Below, piece after piece: positions 1 through 11,729 of a stretch of 64,000 nucleotides of DNA. Positions within the stretch are counted from its first letter, which is position 1. Each line of letters opens with the position of its first letter. The DNA lies in the NCBI GenBank assembly GCA_029959085.1, contig JARWIR010000093.1:1240001-1304000 (forward strand), given 5' to 3'. A program made the translations under genes and the position numbers. The stretch comes from Nemophila menziesii (Eukaryota; Streptophyta; Magnoliopsida; Boraginales; Hydrophyllaceae). The notes under the pieces are model-generated. The model was given only the letters and a program-made list of their open reading frames with translations. It did not search any database and was not told where the DNA came from.

Positions 1-366
1 GTTTACATTATCTCTTCTACTTACATGGTCTTACCAATCTGACATGATCTTAATGTTGCACTCAACGTGTTATTTCAGGAATTTTTGGTTTGAAACTTCA
101 ATTTTATACGATAAAAATCTAAAAGAATCGTATAAATTTAACGATATGTTATATGGTAATGTATTAGTTGGTTTGATTGGGTTTTTTCTTATTTGATTTT
201 GTTGTTTATACTAAAGAATTAGAACTTGAAGTTCAAAAGAAGATTTATTTGTAAAGTATTGCCTATAATATACCAAATGTATTCACAAACACATAGAATA
301 TTGTGTAATCCTATAAATATACTGTTAACACCCCATCATAGATTATTACGATGATATTGTCTCATC
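1..366. other. AT-rich intergenic sequence, nothing recognised
   Basis: No ORF of note, no structural RNA and no repeat that I recognise. It ends at the target-site duplication of the hAT MITE that follows. Confidence 0.5.
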
Positions 367-374
367 CCGGAGAT

Positions 375-765
375 CAGGGGCAAAGCCATGCATACCCAGG
401 GGGTCCATGGCCCCCCTGACTTTTCAAAAAAGAAAAAGACTACTTATTAAAAAAAATTATAGTTATTTATCACCCCCAAAACATTTTAAAATCTTCTCTT
501 GGCATCCCCTAACTTTTAAAATTTATTTTACTAACCTTATAATTATATATATTTATAGAATAATTAATTTTTTTTTAAAAAAAAAATTAAGATTTATAGT
601 GCAATCCTTACCTAATATAGGATTTATAGTGTAATTTTGTAAAATATAAGGACTTATTTTACTATTTTACTTAATATAAGGACTTATATCGCACATAACT
701 CGAAAAAAAAAATTCAAGGGCGTCCCCCCCCCCCCCCCCAATGACTAATCCTGGCTCCGTCCCTG
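375..765. mobile_element. Non-autonomous hAT element (MITE), 391 bp
   Basis: The ends form an imperfect terminal inverted repeat: left CAGGGGCAAAGCCATG and right, reverse-complemented, CAGGGACGGAGCCAGG (12 of 16 match). Both sides carry the perfect 8-bp direct repeat CCGGAGAT at 367-374 and 766-773, the target-site duplication length typical of hAT transposons. The interior is A/T-rich with C-runs, including an 18-base poly-C near the right end (724-739), and has no transposase, so it needs a partner for movement. The family name is not known to me. A related relic lies in an intron of the subtilase gene near 23.7 kb. Confidence 0.8.
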
Positions 766-773
766 CCGGAGAT

Positions 774-2299
774 TCAAGTAATAGAGAATGATTGATGTCT
801 TCTCAGATCACGAGGAGATTCTTATCATTCATAAGATCAAACAACAACAGAAAAATCCGTTCGTGAGATGTCAAAGTATGTTTTACTAAAGGATTTCTAC
901 AACAACTTCAAGGATGTATTCCACAGATTATCCATGCGAGAATCTTGCAGACTCATCAACTAAAGTTATATTGCACACGTCTTTCAAATTATGGGCTTGA
1001 AAATATGAAGTGCAGTTAGAGTGTTCGTGTTACAATGAGAGGGAGTCGATATTTATGCATTGTACTTTTTCCTTCACTGAGTTTTTCCTAGTAAGGTTTT
1101 AACGAGACATGCCAAATATCTATCATCGTAAAGAGAACAATATAATTATCTTTATGTCAAGCTAATGGTGTTAATAGAATTCGAACGAATATGATCAAGT
1201 GAAAGACCAACATATTCGTTCACAAAGTCTTTACCAACAACGATATTTGAGTTACCAGGCTTCTCTTCTTTCTTCGCCTCGGGGACGGGGCTTTGATCAT
1301 GCCACTAGGCATTTGACTAAGCAGCTTCAATCCTTAGTAAACTACCTGTTACACCGTCTTTTGCTAACAAAGAAGCTAAGGAGTTAGTAGATGTAATCGC
1401 CGTAACTACCTCTTTATTTAACAAGGCATAATATACTACTAGGGGCGAGAACTAACCCATTGAGATGATCCAAGAATTTCGCTATTTTGATTTTGCTAGT
1501 CCTTGGGAACAGAAGTACAATTACCGGGCACTAGCTTCTGATTGAGAATGTGACCGAAGATGATCTTGCCGAAGATTAGGTTCTACCGAGGGCATCAAAG
1601 GATGAGGACGAGGGCACGTAAAGAAGGAATTATCTAAAGACTTGATGTCGTAATAAGAGAAGAATATACTTGTGTAGTGTACTTTTTTTCCTTCATCATG
1701 GTTGTTTCATATACCTCTCGCTAAATTTTGTTTTGGTGAATATTCAAATGGAAGTGTTATAATATATTATTATCAAGTAAATATCCACCACCGATGTACC
1801 CGATAAAGTTACATCGTGTAAAAATAACTTACAACAACTTATCATGAAACAACCAACCGATACAGCCAGCTGCGCAGCTGCTTGAGTCTCGCAATAATTT
1901 AAACTAATAGTTGCATAATTAATTACGTTTTCTATATATGATTCGATATCTGTATCATTTTGTAAACATTCTGAATTAGACAAATTAATAATACAAGATT
2001 TATATTTTGATTTATCATCCTTAATTTTATAACTAAATGATATTTTATGATTAATATAATATTAAAAAAAAAAGAATATTCAATAGTATCATTGACAACA
2101 GGTAAAGTAAGATGGTGGGAACCATCTAAATATCTAAAAAATTGAGGGGCACATGGTAAAGTGTCGACATTAGTAAAAGACTAAAAACAAGAATATAAAT
2201 ACTTCCAAGGGGTGGAAAATAAATATTGTGATTTTTATTTAAATACATAATTATCCTATTAGATTAGTGTAATATAAGACATTTATTTATTTCGTTAAA
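774..2299. other. Intergenic region upstream of the epimerase gene
   Basis: No confident gene. The stretch 1190-1650 is less AT-rich than its surroundings and has short coding-like pieces in different frames (for example 1199-1387), as an old decayed gene or transposon would, but I cannot place it in a family. The last few hundred bases probably include the promoter of the epimerase gene; a TATA-like TATAAATA lies near 2194. Confidence 0.35.
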
Positions 2300-3138
2300 A
2301 CTACTCATCTCTCTCTCTCTCTGAAGCAGCAGTTCAAATAACGTAAGCGCAACAAAACCTCGTCTTGCCACCCCTTCTCTCCCTCTCTCCTTCCACCCCT
2401 ACCTTACCAAGATACGTTCATACTCAGCGTATGTTTTCTCTCTTTTGCCTACGTTTTTATGATTGAAGATTGGATTCTATGAAATATATATGTGTATGTG
2501 TTTCTCGATGAATATCTTATGAATTGATGCATTGAATTGAAGACTTGTGTGTAATTTATCCTTTACTTTCTACCGATCCCGTGATCACTAAAAGGGATGT
2601 TATATTCAACTTTATGTAATGTAAATATGATTACTTTCCAAGTTTTTTTTTTTTTTTTTTCGTTTTTGATAAAGTTTGATGAATTTTGGTTTTGAATTAT
2701 TTTGGGTTAAATTAGTTTAAATCCATATGAAACATTAAAACTATGATTTATGTCTTAAAATTACATGTGGGTGTTTTTTGTTCTTTTGATCAATTTTGTT
2801 TTTTATTGTAATGTTTTAACCCGATTGTACTGGTTAGATCTTGAAAGTTAACTCTGGAATATCGATGCATGTATTCTGTTTGTTTAAATTCCTAGTTTGT
2901 TTTTCTGTTAACTAGTTTGCTTTCTCAAGTTATTAGGGTGTTTAATTTTGCCATTAATTTATAGGTGACTAGGCCAAATTTTATTAAATATGGACCACTC
3001 TAAGAATTTGTAGTTATGAACTTAAAGGGCAGGTCAATTCAGGTTTAAATTGATGCAATGTCTTAAATTTGAATTGTTTACCACAGGGTATAATTGGAAT
3101 TAAAGATAGTTCAGAAAAATTGAGGTGTTAAAGAGCAA
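2300..3138 (+). promoter_or_regulatory. Probable 5' leader with 5'-UTR intron of the epimerase gene
   Basis: A CT-repeat-rich leader (2310-2400) is followed by a donor-like GTATGT at 2429 and an acceptor-like CACAG ending at 3086. Removing 2429-3086 would give a leader with no ATG between 3087 and the chosen start at 3139. The intron is inferred only from these sites and from the T-rich composition between them; transcript reads spanning 2428-3087 would settle it. Confidence 0.45.
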
Positions 3139-4830
3139 ATGCTACCTTTAATCCGCACTAGAAATCAAACTCGCTCTACTAGATCCGTGTCTTTAGGAGG
3201 TTAGTAAATCATTAATTCAAATTATATTTTTTAATTTTTTATTTAATTTTGTTATATCTTGTTTTCTAGGCATGGACTATGCAGATCCTAAGAAAAAGAG
3301 TAATTTTATAGGAAAATTAATTATGGCTGCATTTTTAACAGCTATATGTATCATTATGCTTAAACAATCCCCAAATTTTATGGCTCCAAGTGCTGTAAGT
3401 ATATATTTATATATTATAATTTTTTTTTCTTTATTTAACTTTTTTTCTTTTTTTCTCAGTTTTCACGATCAGAACCAGGTGTAACACATGTTCTAGTAAC
3501 TGGAGGAGCTGGTTTTATCGGGTCCCACGCAGCTTTACGTCTTTTAAAAGACTCATATCGTGTTACTATAGTGGTACATAACATTTCCTATATTTTATTA
3601 ACATTATATTTCTTTTTATTTTAATTATTAATTTACAGGATAATCTCTCAAGAGGAAATCTTGGTGCTATAAAGATTCTACAAAAACTATTTCCTGAACA
3701 TGGAAGACTTCAATTTATATACGCAGATTTAGGAGATTCCAAAGCAGTATCCTTATTTTGTTTTTCTTTTTTTTTTTAATTTACGAATTTTGATAATTTT
3801 TTGTTACCTTAATTAATTAATTAGGTACGAAAAATATTTTCAGAAAATGCATTTGATGCAGTAATGCATTTTGCAGCAGTAGCATATGTAGGAGAAAGTA
3901 CGATCGATCCATTAAAATATTATCATAACATAACATCAAATACTTTAATAGTATTAGAAGCTATGGCTTATAAAGGTGTTAAAACATTAATATATTCAAG
4001 TACATGTGCAACTTATGGAGAGCCTGAAAAAATGCCTATAACTGAATATACACCACAAAATCCAATTAACCCATACGGAAAAGCTAAAAAAATGGCGGAA
4101 GATATTATTTTAGATTATCATAAAAATTCTGAAATGGGTATTATGATATTGAGATATTTTAATGTTATTGGATCTGATCCTGAAGGATTATTAGGTGAAG
4201 CTCCTAGAGCTGAGTTACGTGAACATGGTAGAATTTCTGGTGCTTGTTTCGATGCTGCTCGTGGAATTATTCCTGGTTTAAAGGTTTCTTTAAAAATTAT
4301 TTTTTTTATCTTATATATTTGTGTCTATTATAGTATTATGTAAGTATTTGTGTAATTGTATATAGGTTAGAGGAACAGATTATAAGACAAGAGATGGAAC
4401 ATGTGTACGTGATTATATAGATGTAAATGATTTAGTAGATGCTCATGTAAAAGCATTGGAGAAAGCTAAACCTGGGAAGGTTGGAATTTATAACGTTGGA
4501 ACTGGAAGAGGTTGTAATTTATTTATTTTTTTTGTTCAAAAAAAAAATGTAATTGATTGTTTGTATGTATGTATGTATGTATGTATAGGTAGTTCGGTGA
4601 AGGAATTTGTGGAAGCGTGTAAGAAAGTAACGGGAGTACCTTTGAAAGTAGAGTATTTACCGAGAAGAGCGGGGGATTATGCGGAAGTTTATAGTGATCC
4701 GAGTAAGATAAGGGATGAGTTAAATTGGACAGCGAAATATATTGATATTGAGAAGAGTTTGGAAAATGCTTGGAGATGGCAAAAAGCGCATATAGATGGT
4801 TATGCGACTCCTCAATTGATGTCGTTTTAA
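3139..4830 (+). CDS. MUR4: UDP-arabinose (UDP-xylose) 4-epimerase, MUR4/UXE-like
   Basis: Interconverts UDP-xylose and UDP-L-arabinose in the Golgi, supplying arabinose for cell-wall polymers and glycoproteins. Coding exons: 3139-3199, 3270-3394, 3460-3573, 3639-3746, 3825-4283, 4366-4510, 4589-4830; all introns are GT-AG and phases agree, giving 417 aa, the size of Arabidopsis MUR4. A short N-terminus reaches the conserved DYADPKKK, then a membrane anchor at about residues 33-51, then an extended-SDR domain: NAD-binding GGAGFIG (77-83), catalytic SST (194-196) and YGKAK (Tyr220, Lys224), and the family motifs [13 protein letters not shown] and [13 protein letters not shown]. The start at 3139 is chosen because the 61-nt first exon encodes LGG just before the exon-2 MDYADPKKK, as in MUR4; exon 2's own ATG would lose the N-terminal tail. 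The TATG microsatellite in the last intron touches the acceptor. No defect seen. A UDP-glucose 4-epimerase is less likely because of the anchor. Confidence 0.93.
4562..4586 (+). repeat. (TGTA)n microsatellite at a splice acceptor
   Basis: Six or so TGTA units fill the last 25 bases of the final intron of the epimerase gene and end in the acceptor TATAG, so the usual pyrimidine tract is replaced by a repeat whose length may vary. Confidence 0.8.
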
Positions 4831-6839
4831 TACTTGACTTGACATGGTGGGACCCAGACCGGACCGGACCAGAGCAGACCCCTTTCGTCGTCTAAATTTT
4901 GGCAGAGTGTGTGTTAGTAATAGGAGTTTGTTAGAAGAGTGGGGATTTTAGGCGTGTGTGGGGTTTGTTAATTATTCTTTTTTCTAATTATTACTTGAAT
5001 TACATGTAGGAAGTACCACATTTGTTATGTATATTTTGTGTTTTTTGTATGAGTGATGCTCTAATGCTTTAAAAGATTGAACGACCTTTTTGCTAACTTT
5101 GTATACGATATGTGCGCCTAACTTATCTTACTTGTATCGGTTTGTTATGTTTAGATTCAGTATGCCTCTTTGTCTGTTTTGATACTTGTCGTTTGGTACG
5201 CATCAGGCTAAATGAAATATCCAGAATAGTTGAAGATGGATGAGGGCCTAAAATAAAGGGTGTAAATTTTATTTTATATTAATATAAAGAGTAATGATAT
5301 ATATAGTCTTTTCTTACTCCATTCATGTATTTATGTTATGTTATGTGAAATTAAATATAAGAGAAAGATTGTATTAGTCTTTAAAATTTCTACATAGGGG
5401 GTTATACAATGTGAAGTAGAAAAAAATTAAAAAAAAGATGCTAAAGGTTGTTAATTTTAAAACTTACAAAGGACATATGATCTAAATGTGGGGGTTTCCT
5501 TGTTTTCGGGTGGGTAATGTGATCTAAATGTGGAGGACATATCAGAAGAAAGGTGTATGGTGAAAAATTGAGTTTTTTATGGTGAAAAGTATGCATATTT
5601 AGCCGGATATGTTGGGTTTAGGACTTTATTAGCTATTATATCTAGATATTTAGAAAATTCAAATTACATTTCTATCTTTTTTCTATATAACGAGGTTAAA
5701 GACCGATAAATAATAAAACCTACAAATCTCCTATAGAGTGTTTAAATTTTTTTTGGTAGTGGAATATCCACCCCTATCGCGAATAAGTAGCCGTCAAAGG
5801 CCATTTGGTATATCTTAGTACATATAATGTTCCATTAACGACCTTACGCTATTTTTTCCATTTAGCCTGCGCATTCCATACCTTGCCAATGTATTCATAC
5901 ATGACTTTAGTGTTGTATCAAGACGAGATCCAAAATTTTTAGCATCCTTTATTAGCGTGTATAATTTTCGTGAATCTGTTTAAATACACACTATCTCATA
6001 TCCTCGATCGATGACCATTTAGATTTCGTACAATAAAGTTTGTCGCGGAAAAAATTTGGTCGGATGAACATAAATCAAGAGTATTATTGTATGTTACATT
6101 TTTCATATTAGACATGATTTTAACCGACATATGTTCTACAAGGATGCTTATGATAATTGCCTTTAGATAAAACATGTTATGAGAATTTATAATATTATAT
6201 TAATTTTTAGTATGATGCCACTCAAAATTATATAACTCATGATGTGTCGTTATTTAATTATTAAAAAATTATTAATTAATTTATTTTCTATCAAATCATA
6301 TTATGTTATGGTGGTATAAAAAATGATGGTGTATAGTTATTAATAGTTTTATCTAATTTTTTTGATAAATTTTGAATTGTAGATAATTCTATATTTTTTT
6401 AAATAAAAAAAAATGTCATTAGATAAAAAAGTATATAAATACATGAACCATCCTATATAAGTTGAAAGATTTTAAAGAGTAAGAAAATGTCAATCATAGA
6501 TATCAGAACTTTTTTAACTTAATTTTTTTAATCCTGTAATTGTTTTGATTTCATAAACTCATCGTAACATCTTTCACAATTTTTATCTTTTTTTGTTATT
6601 TTTTTAGTTTGAAGTACTATTATAAATATAAAGAGTTCAAATTAGAGTATTGTCTAAAACCTTTAAATTTCAATAACCTAAATAAAAGGAAATTCAGTCT
6701 CTGTACGAAACTACATTATGTGTATCTTGATGATGCCCTTCTAGTGTTTCGTCGTTAAATTTTAGTGATTTAGTGATGCTAGAATTGAAAACCAAAAATT
6801 AAAAAAAAGAAGAACATTGAATGTTTTTAGTGTTAACAT
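4831..6839. other. 3' flank of the epimerase gene and AT-rich intergenic DNA
   Basis: The first 200-300 bases are presumably 3' UTR. Beyond that I see no ORF, RNA or clear transposon; the region is strongly AT-rich with short A and T runs. Confidence 0.5.
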
Positions 6840-9465
6840 TTTTAAAAAAATAATCATAAGGAAAGTACCCGTTAAAAAATAATAACAACCCAGACACATA
6901 GGCGGTCATTAAGAGACGGGTTCATACTTAATTACACGCACACGCCCTAATTAGGCCCGTAAATTTTTCTTGTGTTGTCTCTTCTTTGTCTTCCACCACA
7001 ACAACGCCATAACCCCTCCTTATCAACTCAACACCTAAACTAAAGTCTCCATCGTCCAAAAAAAAAGAAGAAAAAACTAAAGTCTCCTAAAGGAATATTC
7101 TACTTCCGAGTTGTCATGGTGTACACATACTGAAAGTCCTAGAGGGGGGTGAATAGGATTACTAATAAGATTAATGCCTAATTAAAAATCTTTTGGACAA
7201 TAATAAGTTTAAGAGAAAAACTTCTAAGTCAACTAATATATCAAACACTCATGGGATCATGCAAAGGATAAGTTAGAGGTTCGATATATAAGTTAAACAA
7301 GTAAAACGATTATCTATTCTCTTACTAATTTAGAAGACCAAAGTTTGATTAGCTAGAAAAAACATAATCACGATATTCATACTAGTAAGCATATAATCAA
7401 AACTAAATAGTCATGAATTAGATAATCCTAAAAGACAATATTATCAAACTATTCATATAAGCATTTTATCAAGTAAAACGAGTTTCTAATCTCTTACTAC
7501 TCTAGATGACAATATGTTAGATAAACTAGATAATCAATATCACAATATTCATACTAGCATATTATCAAACATATAAAGTGCGGAAAGTAAATAGAGTAGG
7601 GATAGAAAGATACACACGATTTATAGTGGTTCGGTTTCCCTACATCCACTACCTAAGGAAGCCTCCTTAGGATTTCAAGCTTTTCACTAAGCTCCCGTGT
7701 CTCTCTTAACCGGGTCGAGAACACAATAACCCTTACAACCTCTTCGATAACACGAAGGACAACCTCTTCGAAACCACGAAGAAAACTCTTGTGTAATCAC
7801 AACACAAGGACACCGAGTATACTCCCGATACTCAAATTCTCTCTTAATCTATCTATTACAAGAACTAGACTTAAGAGGATAAATACAAAGTGTTTAAGGG
7901 GTGAAACTACTTTGCTAATGAACTCCTAAAGAGATGATATAACTATAAGCTTAATACTTCTCTTGAGTAGATAATAACTTTGAAGCTCCTTGGATTAACT
8001 CCTTAATTGAGTGGATATGAAAATTATAGCTCTTGACACCTTCTTGGATGATAACAATTAAGCCCCTAAGTGTATATGGGTTGAAGGTGTAGTTGTAGCC
8101 TTGAAAGACCTTCAATTTATAGCTGCAAAATGCTCCCAACGGTCATAAGACTTGTCTCCAACGGATATATTAATATCCCCAACGGATCTATTCCTTTTGT
8201 CTTCATTTTCTGCAGGAAACCCTAATCTGCGGTGCACCGCGGGGTTGGTGAGGTGCACCGCGGGGTTGGTGAGGCGCACCGCGGGATTGGTGAGGTGCAC
8301 CACGCCAAGCTTGCTAAATTCACTTGCTCTCTGACGGGCTAGCCCCCTGGTCCGTGCCCTAGTCCGCACATATGCGGTGTACCGTGCCCATAGTGCGGTG
8401 TACCGCACCAAAGGTCTAAAACACCTTTTAATGAGTATATCTTTCACTACGATGCTCGGATCAGAAAACCTTCTTCACGAGAATTGTTAAAAACATCATT
8501 CTAAGAAACTTTGTAGTTGATCACTAAAGCTAATTCTCAATGTACACAAAGATAAGGTTAAAAGTATTTGTATGAGAATTAGTTTCATAAGATATAACAA
8601 TAAAGCTTTGATCTAAATGATAAAGATGTGCTTTTAGATGAATTAGAGTGCAAGATAGAATATGTATAACAAGAGTAATTAGCACACTAAACACAAGAGG
8701 ATTTGTCACATTAAAACAACCTATTAAGGGAGGCTATATGCCAACACATACACATGACAAAACTAAAAATCTAAAAATTAAATTTAACAATTGCTTCTCT
8801 TTTCATATTATATAAAAAATTCCTCATATCAACATAAATCTTACTTCGTGCGGAACTTTATAAGAAACTTTATATTCTCACCATCGAAGGAATGTTATAT
8901 TGTATGCACAAAGATTTTGATGGCAGAAAAAGAAGTAATTTTTTTAGACATTTCTATGTATGAACACACAGTTGAATTGGAAAATTTCAAATCAAGATTA
9001 TCAACATGGTTATTTCTTAATCAATCTACTTTATCGCATCTACTCGATCGCGGCCACTCTTCTTTCTTCTCACCATTTGTCTATTAATATTGTTCAATTA
9101 TCTTTCTAAGTTGCAAATCTATCTTTCATCAACCTCTTTATGTTTAAGTCCTAATTAGACCCTTCATTTTTTATCTTATCTTTTGTCTAATCTTCCTTAT
9201 CCTCTCGCATCAATTGCAGTGACATCATAACCCTTCCCCATCTCCTTATCATTCCAACACCAACAACATCAGGACCAAACCCAAAGACTCCTTCACAAAT
9301 ATTCCATGATCAAATAGATAAGACACAAGAAAAAAATTAACGGACTTGATTAGGACTAGTGAATTTAAGTAAGAGGCGGTCTTTTAATAACTGCCTAAGT
9401 GCTAGGGGTACTATTATTATTTCTTTACTGGTTGGTTATGATTATTTTTAAAAGAAGTGTTTCTT
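6840..9465. mobile_element. Long-inverted-repeat element relic, split by a solo LTR
   Basis: Sequence at about 6840-6990 is matched in reverse complement by about 9320-9465: AATAATCATAA, CATAGGCGGTC against CTTAGGCAGTT, ACTTAATTAC, CCTAATTAGG against CCTAATCAAG, and TTTTTCTTGTG occur in the same order on both arms. Part of the left arm (6940-7070) also recurs in direct orientation at about 9145-9300. Neither a transposase nor a convincing target duplication was found. The arms, over 100 bases and with gaps, suggest a MULE or foldback element; the solo LTR at 7131-8746 inserted later into its middle. Outer borders are uncertain by tens of bases. Confidence 0.5.
7131..8746 (-). mobile_element. 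Solo LTR of a Copia (SIRE-like) retrotransposon
   Basis: Read on the minus strand it begins TGTTGGCATATAGCC and ends CCCCCCTCTAGGACTTTCA, flanked by the perfect 5-bp duplication CATAC (7126-7130 and 8747-8751). It shares blocks with the LTRs of the 27.9 kb element, for example the GGTTCGGTTTCCCTAC box and the CTCTCTTAACCGGG block, and likewise holds a cluster of palindromic GGTGCACC motifs (8228-8310). No internal region remains, so it is the product of recombination between two LTRs. The short ORFs on both strands within it are chance. Confidence 0.85.
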
Positions 9466-9699
9466 TTGTTCGAAGGAGATCCAAGAATAAGGATCGTGGG
9501 AGACTATGCAAGCATTAAGTAAGTTATGGCTATAAACTACCCTGGGTGTCTTTCAGCCTAACTTATCTCGCATGAGTAAACTCCAAATCTCTCTCGGGAT
9601 GTCAGAATATAGGTCAGATTATAAGTGATATCTATCACTTGCGCTAAAACAAAATGAGCAAGCCAAACGGTACTCGATTTTACTTCTCGATAAATACAC
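9466..9699. other. Intergenic remnant
   Basis: Nothing recognised apart from possible 3' flank of the RNase H relic that follows on the minus strand. Confidence 0.35.
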
Positions 9700-10083
9700 C
9701 TTAGTGTAAAAGACTTATTTCTTGCCAGAATTGTACGAATTTGATCAATCCAAATTGCCGCTGGTCCTCATCTATTTTCTGATTTTTGTATCACTTCAAC
9801 AACTTCCCAAAAGTCCACTTCCATCTCGACTTCACCCATCCCGAGTTCCTCCATCATTTTAAGACCATAGCATAATGAAACTAGCTCCATTAACGCGTGT
9901 GAGCCATGTATGCCTTTCAGTGAAAAACCCCGAACCTAATTCCCATCCCCATCCCTTATCAAGCCCCCACCACCTCTTTCCTTTCGCCAATTATTGTAGC
10001 TCCTATCCGTGTTTAGCTTCATCCCCTTCTTTAGTTTACTCCATCCAATAAGGTTAACAAAGCTCTTTCTAGGCGGCGAACTA
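9700..10083 (-). pseudogene. LINE-type RNase H domain relic
   Basis: In reverse complement one reading frame gives WSKLKKGMKLNTDRSYNNW, then a GGGGLIRDGDGN run, then MEELGMGEVEMEVDFWEV and IWIDQIRTILARNK. This is the C-terminal RNase H domain (RVT_3 type) carried by plant L1-like LINEs: first Asp in NTD, VD of the third motif. At least two in-frame stops and the missing C-terminal part show it is dead. It resembles the 10.98 kb and 18.2 kb copies. No tail or target duplication was located. Confidence 0.65.
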
Positions 10084-10682
10084 CTTGGAATTTAACCCTA
10101 GGCCTTAACATAACTAATAGCTAAAAATGAAGTCTTCTCTAGTTATCTTTGACCACTTGGAAATTCGTTCCCATTGAACACCACTATATTGCGTTCCTTC
10201 CAAATAACCTCTTTCTTTTAAAATAAAGTGTTAACATTAAATAAAAAAATAATACAAAAACTCAAAAAAATTGTTATTTCCTTCACCAATTTTTATTTAT
10301 CTACTTTTTGGTGAACATAGATTAAGATGAGTACTCAATATTTTTTTTACACAATTACCCTTAATTAGTTTTTATGACGGTATGTATTGTAATATTTATT
10401 TTATTATTTAATTAAGGTAATATTAAAAAATATATATATTGGTATTGAAAAAGAAACGAATAACATTGAATGCTTTTTCTTAAAAAAATTAAATAAATAA
10501 AATGAACGGAGGAGTATATCACTAGCCATGCAATTCTACTTCCGATAGCACCACTAGATCTTCAGCCAGCTAGAAAATCTTTGAATTTGGTATGTACATG
10601 TTAAGTTAAATATTCAATATGTATGCGAAGAATTTGGATTCTCTCATAACTTAACTCCTACATTATCTTTACTAACTCCAAA
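10084..10682. other. AT-rich intergenic DNA
   Basis: No gene. A sequence at about 10498-10516 resembles one degenerate end of a Stowaway-type MITE (ACGGAGGAG), but no matching left end was found. Confidence 0.35.
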
Positions 10683-10808
10683 CACAATTAAGTAATTGAT
10701 TTTTAGTATTATTTTTATTTATAATTTATTTCTCTTTTTTCCTATTATCTCACATAGTAATTTAATTATAAATAAAGAGAATACTAAAAAATCAATTACT
10801 TAATTGTG
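10683..10808. repeat. Short foldback (MITE-like) inverted repeat
   Basis: Left arm 10683-10724 starts CACAATTAAGTAATTGATTT; right arm 10766-10808 is its reverse complement with few differences, leaving a loop of about 40 bases. Beyond the arms a weaker match (TACTAACTCCAA and TACTAACTTCAA) suggests the element once extended to about 10660-10835. No clear target duplication. Confidence 0.6.
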
Positions 10809-10921
10809 ATTAATTATGATTGAAGTTAGTAGATGGTTTGCTATTGATCAAGTCCCTCTTGCACCAGTATAGGATCTGATGCAGAAGCAGTAATTCAAGT
10901 CATATACTCTTCTAGCGTGTC

Positions 10922-11729
10922 AATTTTTTTATTACAATGGAGACCTCATGAGTCGTGTTACCGATACAAAAAAGAAACGCTACTCTAAGACATTATTGAA
11001 TAAATCACAATCATAAACAACTCTAGGCTTTTTAACCCCCATTCGATCCTTGGTGATAAGACTCCAAATACCATCCGGGGGATCATCAAGATACACACAT
11101 TCGTTGCTATTCCTCCAGCCTCGCTTAGCCAACCAATCCGCGCAAGTATTCGCCTCCCTAAAGATTCCCCTCATAGTGAAATCTCTATTCCTGTCCAAGA
11201 TCAAGTGAATCTGTCTAATCCACTGTGCCCCAGGTCCTCCACCCTCCATCGCCCTTTGTACTAGTTCAATTACCTCCCTCGAATCTACTTCCACGGTAGC
11301 CTCATGAAGACCCAAACTCTCAATCAACCTCAACCCCTCGTATAGTGCTATTAACTCTACCATAACCGGTGATTCATGCTCAATTCGTATGCTAAATCCA
11401 CTTACCCACTCCCCGTTCCCATCTCTAACAATCCCGCCTCCTCCTCCTGTCCTTCTCCAACTCTCATAACTTCCGTCGGTATTAAGTTTGAAGCCGCTAG
11501 TGGGTTTTATCCACCCCACCGGATTTATCCTAGACGTTCTTGACGTGGACATTCCTACGCCTTGCCCCCAAACTCTAGTGGTTAATGTAGCCAAATACTT
11601 TGCTTTCTTAACTACTGCTACCTCGTTGGGAAATCCCTCCTCGTTAAACACCACATTATTCCTTAGCTTCCAAATTGTATCCACAGGAATCCCGAAAAAA
11701 ACGCTCCAGCTCACTCCCGCAAATAACGC
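10922..11729 (-). mobile_element. 5'-truncated LINE with target-site duplication
   Basis: The 808-bp insert is flanked by the 11-bp direct repeat TCTAGCGTGTC (10911-10921 and 11730-11740). On the minus strand it ends in a short A-rich tail (TAATAAAAAAATTG) and carries only the last part of LINE ORF2, as expected of target-primed reverse transcription that stopped early. It lies inside, and opposite to, an older RNase H relic. Confidence 0.8.
10980..11714 (-). CDS. RNase H domain ORF of the truncated LINE, 244 aa
   Basis: Open for 244 codons, it is the C-terminus of a plant L1-like ORF2 and not an independent gene: the first Met lies in the linker (typical IWKLRNNVVFNEEGFP before the domain). 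The RNase H domain covers about residues 70-205 with all four acidic residues visible: LNTDGSYE, MVELIALYEG, VEVDSREV and CADWLAKRG. It ends with the usual PPDGIWSLITKDR tail. The uninterrupted frame suggests a recent insertion. There is no promoter of its own, so expression is doubtful. A host RVT_3 protein is a weaker alternative because of the A-rich tail and target duplication. Confidence 0.6.
   Translation of the reverse strand: MSWSVFFGIPVDTIWKLRNNVVFNEEGFPNEVAVVKKAKYLATLTTRVWGQGVGMSTSRTSRINPVGWIKPTSGFKLNTDGSYESWRRTGGGGGIVRDGNGEWVSGFSIRIEHESPVMVELIALYEGLRLIESLGLHEATVEVDSREVIELVQRAMEGGGPGAQWIRQIHLILDRNRDFTMRGIFREANTCADWLAKRGWRNSNECVYLDDPPDGIWSLITKDRMGVKKPRVVYDCDLFNNVLE

Noticed and set aside
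1199..1650. Possible decayed gene
   Set aside because: Coding-like pieces change frame and match no family I know; only noted in the intergenic entry.
8112..8447. ORFs on both strands in the solo LTR with repeated peptide units (about eight residues each)
   Set aside because: The peptide repeat arises from the tandem palindromic GGTGCACC motif of the LTR; not a protein.
10490..10520. Stowaway MITE
   Set aside because: Only one degenerate end (ACGGAGGAG) was found; no paired end or TA duplication.
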